A stretch of 64,000 nucleotides of DNA, taken from NCBI RefSeq assembly GCF_050337105.1, contig NZ_JAKJSQ010000008.1, forward strand, positions 1-64,000. Reading direction: 5' to 3'. Each line of letters begins with the position of its first letter. The first letter of the stretch is position 1. The position numbers and the translations under genes are program-made. Of the stretch, positions 51,862-60,908 are shown piece by piece. A model generated the notes under the pieces. That model was not told where the DNA came from, ran no database searches, and saw nothing but the letters and a program-made list of their open reading frames with translations. The stretch comes from Aliivibrio_A kagoshimensis (lineage in GTDB: Bacteria > Pseudomonadota > Gammaproteobacteria > Enterobacterales > Vibrionaceae).

Positions 51862-52647
51862 ATGAATCCGAGCAAAAATATTATGATGCTATTTGAACCC
51901 AAAAGACCATACCAAGAACTTGGTTTGATCTTGCGTCAACAGCTTATTGAAGGCGTATACCCTGTCGGTGAACGTCTACTTCCTGAACGCGATATCGCAG
52001 AGCAGTTAAATGTGAGCCGTACTGTCGTTCGTGAAGCAATAATCATGTTGGAGCTAGAGAACCTGGTTGAAGTCAGAAAAGGTTCAGGTGTCTATGTCAT
52101 CAACATTCCTAATAAATCCCACGGAAGAGAAGCCATTATTAGTGATGATGCCGGCCCATTTGAGATGCTACAAGCCCGCCAGCTACTTGAAAGTAATATT
52201 GCAGAGTTTGCTGCTATTCAAGTCACGCCGGGTGATATTGTCAAAATGCGTGCCGCATTAAAACTGGAAAGAGAAGAGCTTGCCAATAACAGCAGTGACA
52301 GTGTCGGTGACGAACAGTTTCATTTATGTATTGCTGAAGCCACTCAAAATTCAGTATTAGTGGATATGTTAAAACACTCTTGGGAGCGTCGTGAACAGAG
52401 TCCAATGTGGCAAAAGCTGCATTCTCGAATCATTGGCCGTGACTACCGAAAAGAGTGGCTTGAAGACCATGCTCAAATTTTGTCTGCTATGCAACGTAAA
52501 GACCCAATTGCTGCCAAACACTCTATGTGGCAACACCTTGAAAATGTAAAACAGCGACTGCTCGAACTGTCTGATATTGATGACCCTAATTTTGATGGTT
52601 ATCTATTCAGCTCGAATCCCGTCGTACATATTAAGAATACAGTGTAA
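51862..52647 (+). CDS. uxuR: GntR/FadR-family hexuronate regulator UxuR
   Basis: 261 residues. Winged helix about 15-85 (LLPERDIAEQLNVSRTVVREAIIMLELENLVEVRKGSGVYV) and an all-helical FCD effector domain (about 100-240) with AGPFEMLQARQLLESNIAEFAA and MWQHLENVKQRLLELS, closely resembling E. coli UxuR. Repressor relieved by fructuronate in E. coli. The nearby ATTGGT-NN-ACCAAT operators are its probable targets. Weak ribosome site at ATG 51862; ATG 51883 or 51886 are alternatives. uxuA follows after about 110 bases. Confidence 0.92.
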   Translation: MNPSKNIMMLFEPKRPYQELGLILRQQLIEGVYPVGERLLPERDIAEQLNVSRTVVREAIIMLELENLVEVRKGSGVYVINIPNKSHGREAIISDDAGPFEMLQARQLLESNIAEFAAIQVTPGDIVKMRAALKLEREELANNSSDSVGDEQFHLCIAEATQNSVLVDMLKHSWERREQSPMWQKLHSRIIGRDYRKEWLEDHAQILSAMQRKDPIAAKHSMWQHLENVKQRLLELSDIDDPNFDGYLFSSNPVVHIKNTV

Positions 52648-52758
52648 CTGTACTCCTAACCTCCGCCAATTTTTGGTGGTTCAACATTTATTATCAGCAA
52701 GCTTTTTCGGTAAATAATTACCGACGGCTTTGCTATGTCAAAATTAAAGGTGGTTGTC

Positions 52759-53943
52759 ATGGAACAAACTTGGCGCTGGTACGGCCCTAATGATCCTGTC
52801 TCTTTAAATGATATTCGTCAGGCAGGAGCCACAGGAATCGTCAATGCACTTCATCACATTCCAAATGGTGAAGTATGGACCAAAGAAGAGATCCTAAAAC
52901 GCAAAGCGATCATTGAAGCGAAAAGCTTAACGTGGTCAGTTGTAGAGAGTGTTCCTGTACATGAAGAGATCAAAACTCGCTCAGGAAACTATCTGCAATG
53001 GATAGAGAACTACAAACAGACTCTGCAGAATTTAGCCGATTGCGGCATTGATACTGTCTGTTATAACTTCATGCCTGTACTTGATTGGACTCGTACCGAT
53101 CTTGAATTTGAAATGCCTGATGGGTCTCGTGCACTCCGTTTTGACCAAATTGCATTTGCAGCGTTTGAGTTATTCATTTTAAAACGCCCAAATGCTAAGC
53201 AAGATTACTCAGAAAAAGAGCAAAATGAAGCAAAAAACTATTTTGAAGCGATGTCGCAAGCGGACATTGATCAGCTAACCTCTAACATCATTGCAGGTCT
53301 TCCTGGTGCAGAAGAGGGGTATACGCTCGGTGAGTTTCAAACTCAGTTAGATCGTTATTCAAATATTGATAAAGAGACTCTGCGTGAGAATTTAGCGCTA
53401 TTTTTACAAGCGTTAATGCCAATCTGTGACTCAGAAGGGTTAAAGATGGCGATTCACCCAGATGATCCACCGCGTCCTATTCTTGGTTTGCCACGCGTTG
53501 TTTCGACCATTGATGATATTGAATGGCTAACCACTAATGTGCCGAGTAAAATGAATGGTATTACCATGTGTACCGGCTCTTATGGTGTCCGTGGCGATAA
53601 TGACTTAGTCAACATGATCAAGCAGTATGGCGATCGTATTTACTTTACTCATTTGCGTTCAACTCAGCGTGAAGAGAATCAACTGAGCTTCCACGAAGCT
53701 GCTCACTTAGATGGTGATGTTGATATGTACAACGTTGTGATGGAGATCTTGAAAGAGGAGCAGCGCCGTGAAGATAATGGCGACATGCGCCTGATTCCAA
53801 TGCGTCCAGATCATGGTCACCAAATGCTCGATGACCTCACGAAGAAAACCAACCCAGGTTACTCTGCGATTGGTCGTTTGAAAGGTCTAGCGGAAGTTCG
53901 TGGCTTAGAAGCCGCACTAAAACGCGCTTTCTTTAGTAAGTAA
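52759..53943 (+). CDS. uxuA: Mannonate dehydratase
   Basis: 394 residues. Dehydrates D-mannonate to 2-keto-3-deoxygluconate. Starts MEQTWRWYGPNDPVSL, exactly the family N-terminus; NFMPVLDWTRTDLEF (about 108-122), HPDDPPRPILGLPRVVST (about 235-252), GSYGVRGDNDL and MRPDHGHQMLDDL (about 353-365) hold the metal ligands. I chose ATG 52759 (AAAGGTGG upstream); the frame runs 8 codons further to 52735. Monocistronic or with uxuR; followed by a strong terminator. Confidence 0.96.
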   Translation: MEQTWRWYGPNDPVSLNDIRQAGATGIVNALHHIPNGEVWTKEEILKRKAIIEAKSLTWSVVESVPVHEEIKTRSGNYLQWIENYKQTLQNLADCGIDTVCYNFMPVLDWTRTDLEFEMPDGSRALRFDQIAFAAFELFILKRPNAKQDYSEKEQNEAKNYFEAMSQADIDQLTSNIIAGLPGAEEGYTLGEFQTQLDRYSNIDKETLRENLALFLQALMPICDSEGLKMAIHPDDPPRPILGLPRVVSTIDDIEWLTTNVPSKMNGITMCTGSYGVRGDNDLVNMIKQYGDRIYFTHLRSTQREENQLSFHEAAHLDGDVDMYNVVMEILKEEQRREDNGDMRLIPMRPDHGHQMLDDLTKKTNPGYSAIGRLKGLAEVRGLEAALKRAFFSK

Positions 53944-53973
53944 ACGCCCTTTCATTAATCATCAATAACAGAT

Positions 53974-54020
53974 AGGAAGTAAAACGTAGGCTCCCCCGGC
54001 TTGCGTTTTACTTCCTTTTT
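53974..54020. terminator. Bidirectional terminator after uxuA
   Basis: AGGAAGTAAAACG (53974-53986) and its exact complement CGTTTTACTTCCT (54004-54016) form a 13-bp stem followed by TTTT-A-TTTT. Serves uxuA and the convergent YfcC-family gene. Confidence 0.88.
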
Positions 54021-54035
54021 ATTTTCCTTCGTTGC

Positions 54036-55568
54036 TTAAATCATCGCCACCTGTATGGTGAGCATCAAAGCACCAAATCCCAAAACAAACAGCACCATTG
54101 GCCAGACAAACTTCAACCACTTATTGTAAGACATATCCAACATTTGCAGTGTCGCCAGTACCAATCCCGTTGGGGTTAAAAACAGCATTGCATACTGTCC
54201 CCAGTTATACGCAGACACCACAATTTCACGCGGAATACCCACCGTATCAGCAAGAGGAGCCATAATGGGCATAGACAACACTGCGAGGCCAGATGATGAC
54301 GGTACAATAAAACCCAACAGTGCAAACACCAACATCTGCACCACGATGAACACCGTCCCCTCCATGCCCATGACTAAATCAGAAGCGGCATAGAGAATCG
54401 TATCGGAAATCATTCCATTCTCGAGCACCAGGTTGACACCACGAGCCAAACCGATGATCAAAGAGACCCCGACTAATTCAGACGCCCCCTTAGTAAAGGA
54501 TTCAACCAATTTCTTTTCGGGCAAACCTGAAATGAACATGATCACGATAGTGATGGCTAAAAAGGATGCCGCCATGCTTGGGAACCACCACCCTCCAACT
54601 GATACCCCCCAAATCATCAAAGGAAAAGCAAGCGTAAACAGGGTCAGAATTAACTTTCGACGAGCGGTAAAAGGAATTTCATGGGTCATATCAACATCAG
54701 ACATATAACGCGCTTCAAATTTCTCACGGTCTTCATAGGTATATGAAAAACTAGGGTCTTTTTTGATTTTTTTACAATACCAATAAAGGTAAGCGACCAC
54801 GACAGCAAAACCCACAATCAATCCGAATATTCTAAACTCAATACCCGCCGTAAACGGGATCCCTGCTGCATTCGAGGCGATAACCACAGAGAAAGGGTTA
54901 ATGGTTGAGAAAGTGGTTCCCATTGACCCAGCTAAGAAGATTGCGCCGACACACACTATGGAGTCGTACCCCATGGCAAGAAAAATAGGCACTAGGATAG
55001 GATAAAAAGCAACCGCCTCCTCTTCCAAACCGCATGTGGTTCCCCCCAACGCCATGACAAGACAAACGGAAAATACCAAGGTAAATTCACGTCCTTTGGT
55101 TTTCTTTGATAAGGCAATCAACCCTGAATTAAACGAGCCGGTGGCATTTACCACTCCGATCATGCCTCCAAGAACGAGAATAAACACAATAACATCAGCC
55201 CCTTCAATAGTGCCTTCTACCATGCTTTTCGTTACATCCTCGATGCCCTTATGGATAGGTGCAACACGTTCATAGGTACCAGGCACCGCAATGGGTTTAC
55301 GAATGATCCCCCCCGTAAATTGATCTACCTTAATATTAACTCCTAGCTTGTCTAGCTCAGATTGCGTCGGTTCGATACTAGACACATCCCCCGCTGGAGT
55401 AAGAATTTGTAACATTCCAGACTCAGTGCTGTAAGTCAGCTTTGAGTAGGCACCAGCCGGAATCAGCCAGGTACAGGCAACGGCTAACAGGGTAATAATA
55501 AACAGAATCGTAAAAGCACTTGGAAAGGTTTTAAACTTTAAAATGCGCGGTATTGCAACACTTGTCAT
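54036..55568 (-). CDS. YfcC-family membrane transporter
   Basis: 511 residues with about twelve hydrophobic segments. Belongs to the YfcC/ArcD-like group of the ion transporter superfamily: FTILFIITLLAVACTWLIPAGAYS at the start, GGTTCGLEEEAVAFYPILVPIFLAMGYD (about 180-207) and the ending FLTPTGLVLATLQMLDMSYNKWLKF with FIVPSSSGLAVLSMPIMAPLAD (about 420-441). Members are believed to move peptides, arginine or carboxylates; substrate here unknown. The start is ATG 55568, 6 bases after GGAGAA. A TTGGTCATT sequence near 55610 contains an UxuR half-site, so a link to the uronate regulon is possible but weak. Confidence 0.85.
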   Translation of the reverse strand: MTSVAIPRILKFKTFPSAFTILFIITLLAVACTWLIPAGAYSKLTYSTESGMLQILTPAGDVSSIEPTQSELDKLGVNIKVDQFTGGIIRKPIAVPGTYERVAPIHKGIEDVTKSMVEGTIEGADVIVFILVLGGMIGVVNATGSFNSGLIALSKKTKGREFTLVFSVCLVMALGGTTCGLEEEAVAFYPILVPIFLAMGYDSIVCVGAIFLAGSMGTTFSTINPFSVVIASNAAGIPFTAGIEFRIFGLIVGFAVVVAYLYWYCKKIKKDPSFSYTYEDREKFEARYMSDVDMTHEIPFTARRKLILTLFTLAFPLMIWGVSVGGWWFPSMAASFLAITIVIMFISGLPEKKLVESFTKGASELVGVSLIIGLARGVNLVLENGMISDTILYAASDLVMGMEGTVFIVVQMLVFALLGFIVPSSSGLAVLSMPIMAPLADTVGIPREIVVSAYNWGQYAMLFLTPTGLVLATLQMLDMSYNKWLKFVWPMVLFVLGFGALMLTIQVAMI

Positions 55569-56148
55569 AATCATTTCTCCATAAACTGCTCGGCAGAATT
55601 TATGTCGAGCCAATGACCAATTTAGGCATCCACTTCCTATACCCCTCGTGACATGTTAAGTATTTTTGCACTCAACCTCTTTATCACCTTGTATATACAG
55701 CGGCTCTAATTTGGAATATTAAATATTTATTAATTTATAAAGCTGGCATTATTTAAATATAAAAAATTGGTTATTAACCAACTAGAAATAATATATTACT
55801 ATAAATCAAAAACATTATTGTAAACGCTCACAAATACCGTCCAACACCTTGGTAATTACAATTAAATATAAAAATATCAATATATGATGTTGTTTTAATT
55901 GAAGAAATAATAATTTTATTTATGAGAAATAATATTCCATAAATAAAAAATGGAATAAAAATAGAATAACTATCCACTATTTAAATGGAAATATGAATTA
56001 GATGTCATATTGTCATTTAAAATAACTCGTTAAGTTTTTTCCAGTAATAAAGTCGAAGCTTATGATATTGGTCATGCTGAAATGTCATTGCCAGCAGAAC
56101 GCCATTCCGTTAAAATATCTCCACTCCCTTACATTTTTGATAGAAAAC
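55569..56148. other. AT-rich intergenic region
   Basis: 580 bases with no supported gene, extremely AT-rich between about 55700 and 56040. An 8-bp inverted repeat TATTCCAT/ATGGAATA lies at 55933-55957. This composition is typical of H-NS-bound DNA and of distal promoter regions. An upstream ATG frame (56062) exists but is not convincing as part of the next gene. Confidence 0.5.
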
Positions 56149-57987
56149 ATGAAAAACCCAACGTTCATCCGAGCACTTTTTGTCATTATATCAATATGCC
56201 TATTGCTCAGTATCTATCACTTTAGAACGATAGATACCCCTGTAACACATCCGATTGAACCGAGTGTTTTTAGTCCTAAAGATGAGCTAAATAAAACCCC
56301 TTATGGTCAACAACTGATTACGCTTCTCGAACAATCGCGAGTAGACCCAAAGCAAGCACGTAGCGACTTGAACAACCTTAATCAATCACATCCTAAAATT
56401 GAGAGTCCCATTTACCTTGCCTATCGTTTGATGATTTTGCTTAATATTGCCAACCTGGAAAAAAGCACCGGGAGTACAAGCAGCTACGAAAAGAGCTTAG
56501 CACTGTTATCAGAGACAGATGGCATGTCATGGCTCCAAGCAACACGGCTAACTGATAGATCGATAGAACATGCCAAACAAGGCGAGTTGGACGACGCAAG
56601 TCAATTGATTAAAAAAGCCATCACCATTGCAGAGTCAATCCAATACGAATCGTTATTGATGAAGTCCTACAATACCGCTGGCGTGATACATAATATAAGA
56701 ACGGAATCCGTTGAAGCTCAAACCTACTTTCATAAGGCGTTGAAATTAGGTGAAAAGTACCCAAAAAATATCTATAACGGCATAAGCACCGTGAATCTGG
56801 CCCTCTTATATATCTATTTAGAGGAGTGGGACAAAGCGTTAATCTTTATTAACCAAGCTAAAGAGCACTATAAGAATAATAACAGTGCCAATGACGACGT
56901 AATGCTAATACTGTTCACCAACGAATCATTTCTCTATTTAAGTCAAAATCTTAATGAAAAAGCCCGCATCGCGTATGAACAAGCAGAGTCCTATTTCACA
57001 AACACACTGAATGAACGGTTGGATGTTATTTTGCTTAAAGCTAAATCAGACCTGCTCTTATCTGAAAGGCAGTACCAACAAGCGCTTGAAGCTAGCAATG
57101 CTTGCCTGCTACGCCCTCATGCGCCAAAATATAAACTACAACAAGGTCAGTGCTACCTTCTTAAAGCAAAAATAAATATCGCTCTTGAACAAGATAGCCA
57201 TATAGAGTCGGACCTTATAAAAGCGTTATCACTGTTTAATGAGGTGGGCAGTAAAAGATGGGCCATTACAACCCATATGCACCTGGCAAGCTTTTATGAA
57301 ACACAGAAACAGATTAACCACTCATTGGCACATTTAAAGAGTTATTACCATGGTAATAATGCGATGTTATTTGATAAAAGAAAAAGCGAACTTTACTATT
57401 TAGAACAAAAATTCAATGTCAAACAGATAGAGCAGAACAATCACTTATTGACCGTCAAAGATGAGCTCAATACAGTACGAATTGAGCAACAAAAATTTCG
57501 AGGCTACATTATTTTCGTCGCTGTTTCAGCGTTAACCCTTGGATTATGTATTATGTTTTTTCGTAACCAAGAACTCACCGTTCAAACAACAACCTGTTCA
57601 TTAACCGGACTCTTTAATCGTCGCTACCTAGACCAATACTTAGCAGATCGCCCCACGTCGCAGACGGCATCAGCGCGCTGCTCAATCGCTATTCTGGATC
57701 TGGATAAATTTAAATCCATCAATGATACTTATGGCCATGATGTCGGTGATGAAGTGCTGATTGAAGTTGCTCAACGATTAAAAGAGACCTTACCCGATGG
57801 CGATATTGTGGTCCGCTGGGGAGGTGAGGAGTTTGTCTGTTTGCTTCAGGGCCATCAACCACCACTTAACCAGCTTGAAACGATCCGATCAGCAATTTGT
57901 ACTCTCCCGGTTGATTCTAAAGTTGGAAAATTGAACGTAAGCATTTCTATCGGTGCAGTAACAGCTCTCAACATTCAAACGTTATAA
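56149..57987 (+). CDS. TPR-GGDEF protein interrupted by an in-frame stop near its C-terminus
   Basis: Probable membrane diguanylate cyclase. N-terminal TM helix (about 5-22), periplasmic tetratricopeptide-like helical repeats (about 60-400, for example MKSYNTAGVIHNIRTESVEAQTYFHKALKLGEKYP pattern), coiled coil, second TM (about 475-495), GGDEF domain (about 505 on, motif GGEEF, no I-site). Translation stops at TAA 57985-57987, 41 codons short: the same frame continues QEYKKQLKRADEALYRAKLNGR... to a second stop at 58111-58113, which is the missing final helix of every GGDEF domain. A CAA-to-TAA-type nonsense change or sequencing error is likely. Start at ATG 56149 by its signal-anchor; upstream in-frame ATGs are doubtful. 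Confidence 0.82.
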   Translation: MKNPTFIRALFVIISICLLLSIYHFRTIDTPVTHPIEPSVFSPKDELNKTPYGQQLITLLEQSRVDPKQARSDLNNLNQSHPKIESPIYLAYRLMILLNIANLEKSTGSTSSYEKSLALLSETDGMSWLQATRLTDRSIEHAKQGELDDASQLIKKAITIAESIQYESLLMKSYNTAGVIHNIRTESVEAQTYFHKALKLGEKYPKNIYNGISTVNLALLYIYLEEWDKALIFINQAKEHYKNNNSANDDVMLILFTNESFLYLSQNLNEKARIAYEQAESYFTNTLNERLDVILLKAKSDLLLSERQYQQALEASNACLLRPHAPKYKLQQGQCYLLKAKINIALEQDSHIESDLIKALSLFNEVGSKRWAITTHMHLASFYETQKQINHSLAHLKSYYHGNNAMLFDKRKSELYYLEQKFNVKQIEQNNHLLTVKDELNTVRIEQQKFRGYIIFVAVSALTLGLCIMFFRNQELTVQTTTCSLTGLFNRRYLDQYLADRPTSQTASARCSIAILDLDKFKSINDTYGHDVGDEVLIEVAQRLKETLPDGDIVVRWGGEEFVCLLQGHQPPLNQLETIRSAICTLPVDSKVGKLNVSISIGAVTALNIQTL

Positions 57988-58109
57988 CAAGAGTATAAAA
58001 AGCAGTTAAAACGCGCTGATGAAGCCTTGTATAGAGCCAAACTCAATGGTCGTAACAGAGTGATCATTGCGCAGGTTGAATCAGAGAAGTTACACTCTAC
58101 GTCTACGTA

Positions 58110-58499
58110 TTAAGTCGCCTCAACATATTTAGTCATTGGTTTCCAATAACGCTCATGCCAGCCAATACAAAGGTGCTCTTTCTGATCTTCAGGGTACCCT
58201 TTGTGCTCAAAAAGTAGTCGTGTTTCCTGTTCTGAAACCGCAATCAACTCAATTTTCACGATAGAGAAGACATTGCTATCCCAAGTCCCCGCACGCCACG
58301 CTTGAACAAGATAGTTATCAGCTACAATGTCTACGGTCACACCCGAGATCATGTCATTAAAGCAGGAAAATTCGCCGCCAACACATGCATCAATAACGGC
58401 AGGAGCCCCCGTAAATTTCGCAAACGTGTTAGAGTCAGTTAGAGCAGAAAAGACCTTATCTTTACTGCAATGAAGTGTGAGCTCTTGATGTATTGTCAT
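58110..58499 (-). CDS. SRPBCC/AHSA1-family protein
   Basis: 129 residues of the START-like fold: HCSKDKVFSALTDSNTFAKFTGAPAVIDACVGGEFSCF at the N-terminus is the typical activator-of-Hsp90-ATPase-like (AHSA1) pattern, ending CIGWHERYWKPMTKYV. Probable small-ligand-binding or folding-related protein; bacterial members are mostly uncharacterised. Convergent with, and overlapping by 4 bases, the read-through end of the TPR-GGDEF gene. GGAGG lies 6 bases before its ATG. Confidence 0.8.
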   Translation of the reverse strand: MTIHQELTLHCSKDKVFSALTDSNTFAKFTGAPAVIDACVGGEFSCFNDMISGVTVDIVADNYLVQAWRAGTWDSNVFSIVKIELIAVSEQETRLLFEHKGYPEDQKEHLCIGWHERYWKPMTKYVEAT

Positions 58500-58644
58500 A
58501 AATCCTCCCTTATCTACTTATTAGCAAGTGTAGTCTATATTTAAAGTAGGATAATTGTTCAGAGCACACTTTATGTTACTTCCTTTGCAATTAAGTGCAG
58601 AGCGCGTTAACGTACTGTTAAATAACACAGTAGTATGATGGTGT

Positions 58645-58881
58645 ATGAAAAGTATAAATCAGTGGTTAAGCGTAGCAACTCACCGCAACGTGGTATCCCG
58701 TTCAACAAAAATCTCACTCATTGTGGGGACCATTTTAATGCTCATTAATCAGCTAGATGTATTGATAGCAGGAGAGTTATCATTAACTGTTGTCATTAAA
58801 ATCCTACTGACCTACTGCGTCCCCTATTGTGTTTCAACCTACTCAAGCGTTGAAGCGATTCTAAGCACAAAAACTTCTTAA
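58645..58881 (+). CDS. nrtS: NrtS-family small nitrate/nitrite transporter
   Basis: 78 residues with two membrane helices (about 22-45 and 50-68). Core SLIVGTILMLINQLDVLIAGELSLTVVIKILLTYCVPYCVSTYSSVEAI is the NrtS signature; NrtS was described in cyanobacteria as a nitrate/nitrite permease that probably works as an oligomer (from memory). Conserved Gly-Thr-Ile-Leu...Asn-Gln and Pro-Tyr-Cys positions are present. It precedes a soluble chemoreceptor gene by 13 bases, suggesting co-transcription. Confidence 0.8.
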   Translation: MKSINQWLSVATHRNVVSRSTKISLIVGTILMLINQLDVLIAGELSLTVVIKILLTYCVPYCVSTYSSVEAILSTKTS

Positions 58882-58894
58882 TCAGGTAGATACT

Positions 58895-59791
58895 ATGTTA
58901 AATATTTTTGGTTCGCGTAAACTCCCCGCAGGCAGCGTTATCATTGACGAAGCAGAACTCACCCATCTTCGCGCCCAAAATAAACTCTTTGAACAACTCA
59001 TGGATAGCGCTCCTTTAGAGATGGCTCAACGTGTGGCAGATAATGCAAAAAACGTTAATCAGGCCTCAACTCAACGTCTGAACAACGTTGAAAATAGCTA
59101 CCTGTCGATTCAGTCCTTTATCGACCAGTCAAGTGACATTGAGTCTATTTCTAATGAATCACTGAAATCGGCACAAAATACGGCACAAATCTCTGAGACA
59201 GGTATTAATCAACTTAATGACCTAGCCAGTAACATTACCAGTTCATCAACCTATATATCTGAATTTACAGAGCTTCTTACCAGTTTAGATAACAATAACC
59301 GAAATATAGGACAGCTGGTCGAGTCGATTAAAGGCATTGCTGAACAGACCAACTTATTAGCGCTAAATGCCGCGATTGAAGCCGCGCGTGCGGGTGAGCA
59401 CGGGCGTGGTTTTGCCGTAGTAGCAGATGAGGTTCGTTCATTGGCCAATACTGCTAACCAATCTGCCGATCAGATTCAAAGTGAAATGACAAAAATTATG
59501 GATGTGTCCGCGTCTATTATCAATAAGCAAAAAGATGTGGCCACCATTATCGAAGGCAGTGTCACCATTGCTGATAGCACGATCACAAATCTTCAAGAGT
59601 TGGTGACTATGGCGCAGTCTAGTTCTGATTTGGTAAATGAAACCATCACTCAGGTTCAACAACAACTGAGCAGTTCAGAAGAGATCAAACAGAGTATGGA
59701 GCAGATTATTGATGATACTCGCCAATCGATTGAAGGCTCAGCCATGAACATGGAGCTGGGTGAACAGCTTGTAGCCGCATTTAAAAAATAA
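58895..59791 (+). CDS. Soluble methyl-accepting chemotaxis protein
   Basis: 298 residues, no membrane helix and no recognised sensor domain; the first ~45 residues (IFGSRKLPAGSVIIDEAELTHLRAQNKLF) are unique and the rest is chemoreceptor coiled coil. The hairpin tip EQTNLLALNAAIEAARAGEHGRG and FAVVADEVRSLA (about 148-185) is intact, so it can couple to CheA/CheW. Cytoplasmic. It lies 13 bases after nrtS in the same direction and presumably is co-expressed, so it may report nitrate/nitrite entry. No CheB/CheR pentapeptide is visible at the C-terminus. Confidence 0.88.
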   Translation: MLNIFGSRKLPAGSVIIDEAELTHLRAQNKLFEQLMDSAPLEMAQRVADNAKNVNQASTQRLNNVENSYLSIQSFIDQSSDIESISNESLKSAQNTAQISETGINQLNDLASNITSSSTYISEFTELLTSLDNNNRNIGQLVESIKGIAEQTNLLALNAAIEAARAGEHGRGFAVVADEVRSLANTANQSADQIQSEMTKIMDVSASIINKQKDVATIIEGSVTIADSTITNLQELVTMAQSSSDLVNETITQVQQQLSSSEEIKQSMEQIIDDTRQSIEGSAMNMELGEQLVAAFKK

Positions 59792-59864
59792 CTGACAACA
59801 ATTGTTTAAATAATGAGCTTGCATGAGCTACAATAGCCTCTTAATCAATGAGAGGTACAACAAG

Positions 59865-60080
59865 ATGAGTAAAAAGAAAAAACACCTGAGTCCTTCATCT
59901 GTGCAGACAACTTCTGCGCAAACGGACATTGGAAGAGGCACCATAAACGACAACTTTTTGAAAGCATTAGTCACTTCGAAGGTGTATAAAACTCAGGTGG
60001 TAAAAGCAAGAAAAGGCAAGGGTGCTTTCAAGAGAAAAGAGAAACATCTAGGAAGAGAGTCCTATTTAATGGCAGCGTAA
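59865..60080 (+). CDS. arfA: Ribosome rescue factor ArfA
   Basis: 71 residues. Core GRGTINDNFLKALVTSKVYKTQVVKARKGKGAFKRKEKH (about 27-65; key features IxDN..KALVTS and KGKGxFxRKxKH) is the ArfA signature. ArfA enters the empty A site of ribosomes stalled on stop-less mRNA and recruits RF2. The start is ATG 59865 (GAGAGG upstream); the longer frame from 59823 is unlikely. The 3' end of the gene forms the 5' half of a terminator hairpin, so truncated, stop-less mRNA is expected, as in E. coli, where tmRNA then tags the product for destruction until tmRNA fails. Confidence 0.88.
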   Translation: MSKKKKHLSPSSVQTTSAQTDIGRGTINDNFLKALVTSKVYKTQVVKARKGKGAFKRKEKHLGRESYLMAA

Positions 60081-60106
60081 TCGCTCTCATCAAATAGGAC
60101 TTTTTT
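60058..60106 (+). terminator. arfA 3' hairpin/terminator overlapping the coding end
   Basis: AGTCCTATTT (60058-60067) pairs with AAATAGGACT (60092-60101) with AGCG/CGCT inside the loop, then T-run 60101-60106. The stop codon lies in the loop. RNase III cutting or early termination would yield non-stop arfA mRNA. Confidence 0.8.
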
Positions 60107-60763
60107 CTACGCCACTAAATAGCTGTCACTTCCTTTCAAATAGTTTACAAATACAGATTCAAAATCTTCAATAACCGATGATGTAACGTACGGTTGACTC
60201 ACCAAATTGTCAGACAATGCTTGTAGTTTTGGTAAGCCAATTAACAAGTCATGAACGAAGTGTTTTTTGATCACTTCCAAGCGAGTAAACATAGGGGCCA
60301 CTGCAGCGTCGATTAATGAAAACTCGTTACCATTAAAGAAACCACCTTCTTGTACAGTACCCTCTAAGCGAATAAGTTTATCAATCATCGCCTTCTTTTG
60401 GCTGGTAAAGTCTTCTTCATTTTTCGCTACTGTCATCATGTATTGATTCATGATGATTTGGCTAGAGAACTCAATCCAACCGCGATCTTTGGCTTTTTGC
60501 AAAGGATCTAAGGGCATGATTTGATTTGGCGTAATTTCATCAATGAATTCATTAATCACAGCAGATTCAAACAACACTTCATTATCATATTTTACCACGG
60601 GTACTTTCCCTAATGGTGAGATAGCCAAGAACCAATCTGGCTTATCCGCAAGATCGATATAGGTGATTTTAAAATCAATCCCTTTTTTCTTTAACGTTAT
60701 CACCGAGCGCTGTACAAATGGGCACAGGTTGAAGCTGATCAATTCTATGGTTTTATCTGACAT
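60107..60763 (-). CDS. Glutathione S-transferase family protein
   Basis: 218 residues. N-terminal thioredoxin-like domain with CPFVQRSVITLKKKG (about 13-27) and the cis-Pro GKVPVV followed by ESAVINEFIDE (glutathione site, about 52-77); C-terminal all-helical domain (about 85-210). Cys13 as first active residue suggests an omega-like or glutaredoxin-type thiol transfer reaction. Divergent from an HxlR regulator, so probably controlled by it and induced by electrophiles or oxidants. Confidence 0.88.
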   Translation of the reverse strand: MSDKTIELISFNLCPFVQRSVITLKKKGIDFKITYIDLADKPDWFLAISPLGKVPVVKYDNEVLFESAVINEFIDEITPNQIMPLDPLQKAKDRGWIEFSSQIIMNQYMMTVAKNEEDFTSQKKAMIDKLIRLEGTVQEGGFFNGNEFSLIDAAVAPMFTRLEVIKKHFVHDLLIGLPKLQALSDNLVSQPYVTSSVIEDFESVFVNYLKGSDSYLVA

Positions 60764-60794
60764 CTTGGTCCTTCCTTTGGTGATGACTCAATTC

Positions 60795-60828
60795 ACTAAC
60801 TATTATTTGTATCTTATTGGTAGTTAGT
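60795..60828. promoter_or_regulatory. Inverted repeat in the GST/HxlR divergent promoter
   Basis: ACTAACTA (60795-60802) and TAGTTAGT (60821-60828), 18 bases apart. Candidate operator for the HxlR protein, covering the region where both promoters should lie. Confidence 0.5.
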
Positions 60829-60908
60829 ATACTTTGGTAACTATAGATATGTGCAAAGCGATAAACAAGTACGCACAAAAAAGACATTTAGTTTCCTAGA
60901 GGTGCCTA

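Noticed and set aside
55601..55619. UxuR operator before the YfcC-family gene
   Set aside because: Only one half-site (GACCAATT) is present and it lies close to the start codon; chance is likely in AT-rich DNA.
57985..57987. Recoding (selenocysteine or programmed readthrough)
   Set aside because: UAA is not used for selenocysteine, and no stimulatory structure is evident; nonsense mutation or base-call error is simpler.
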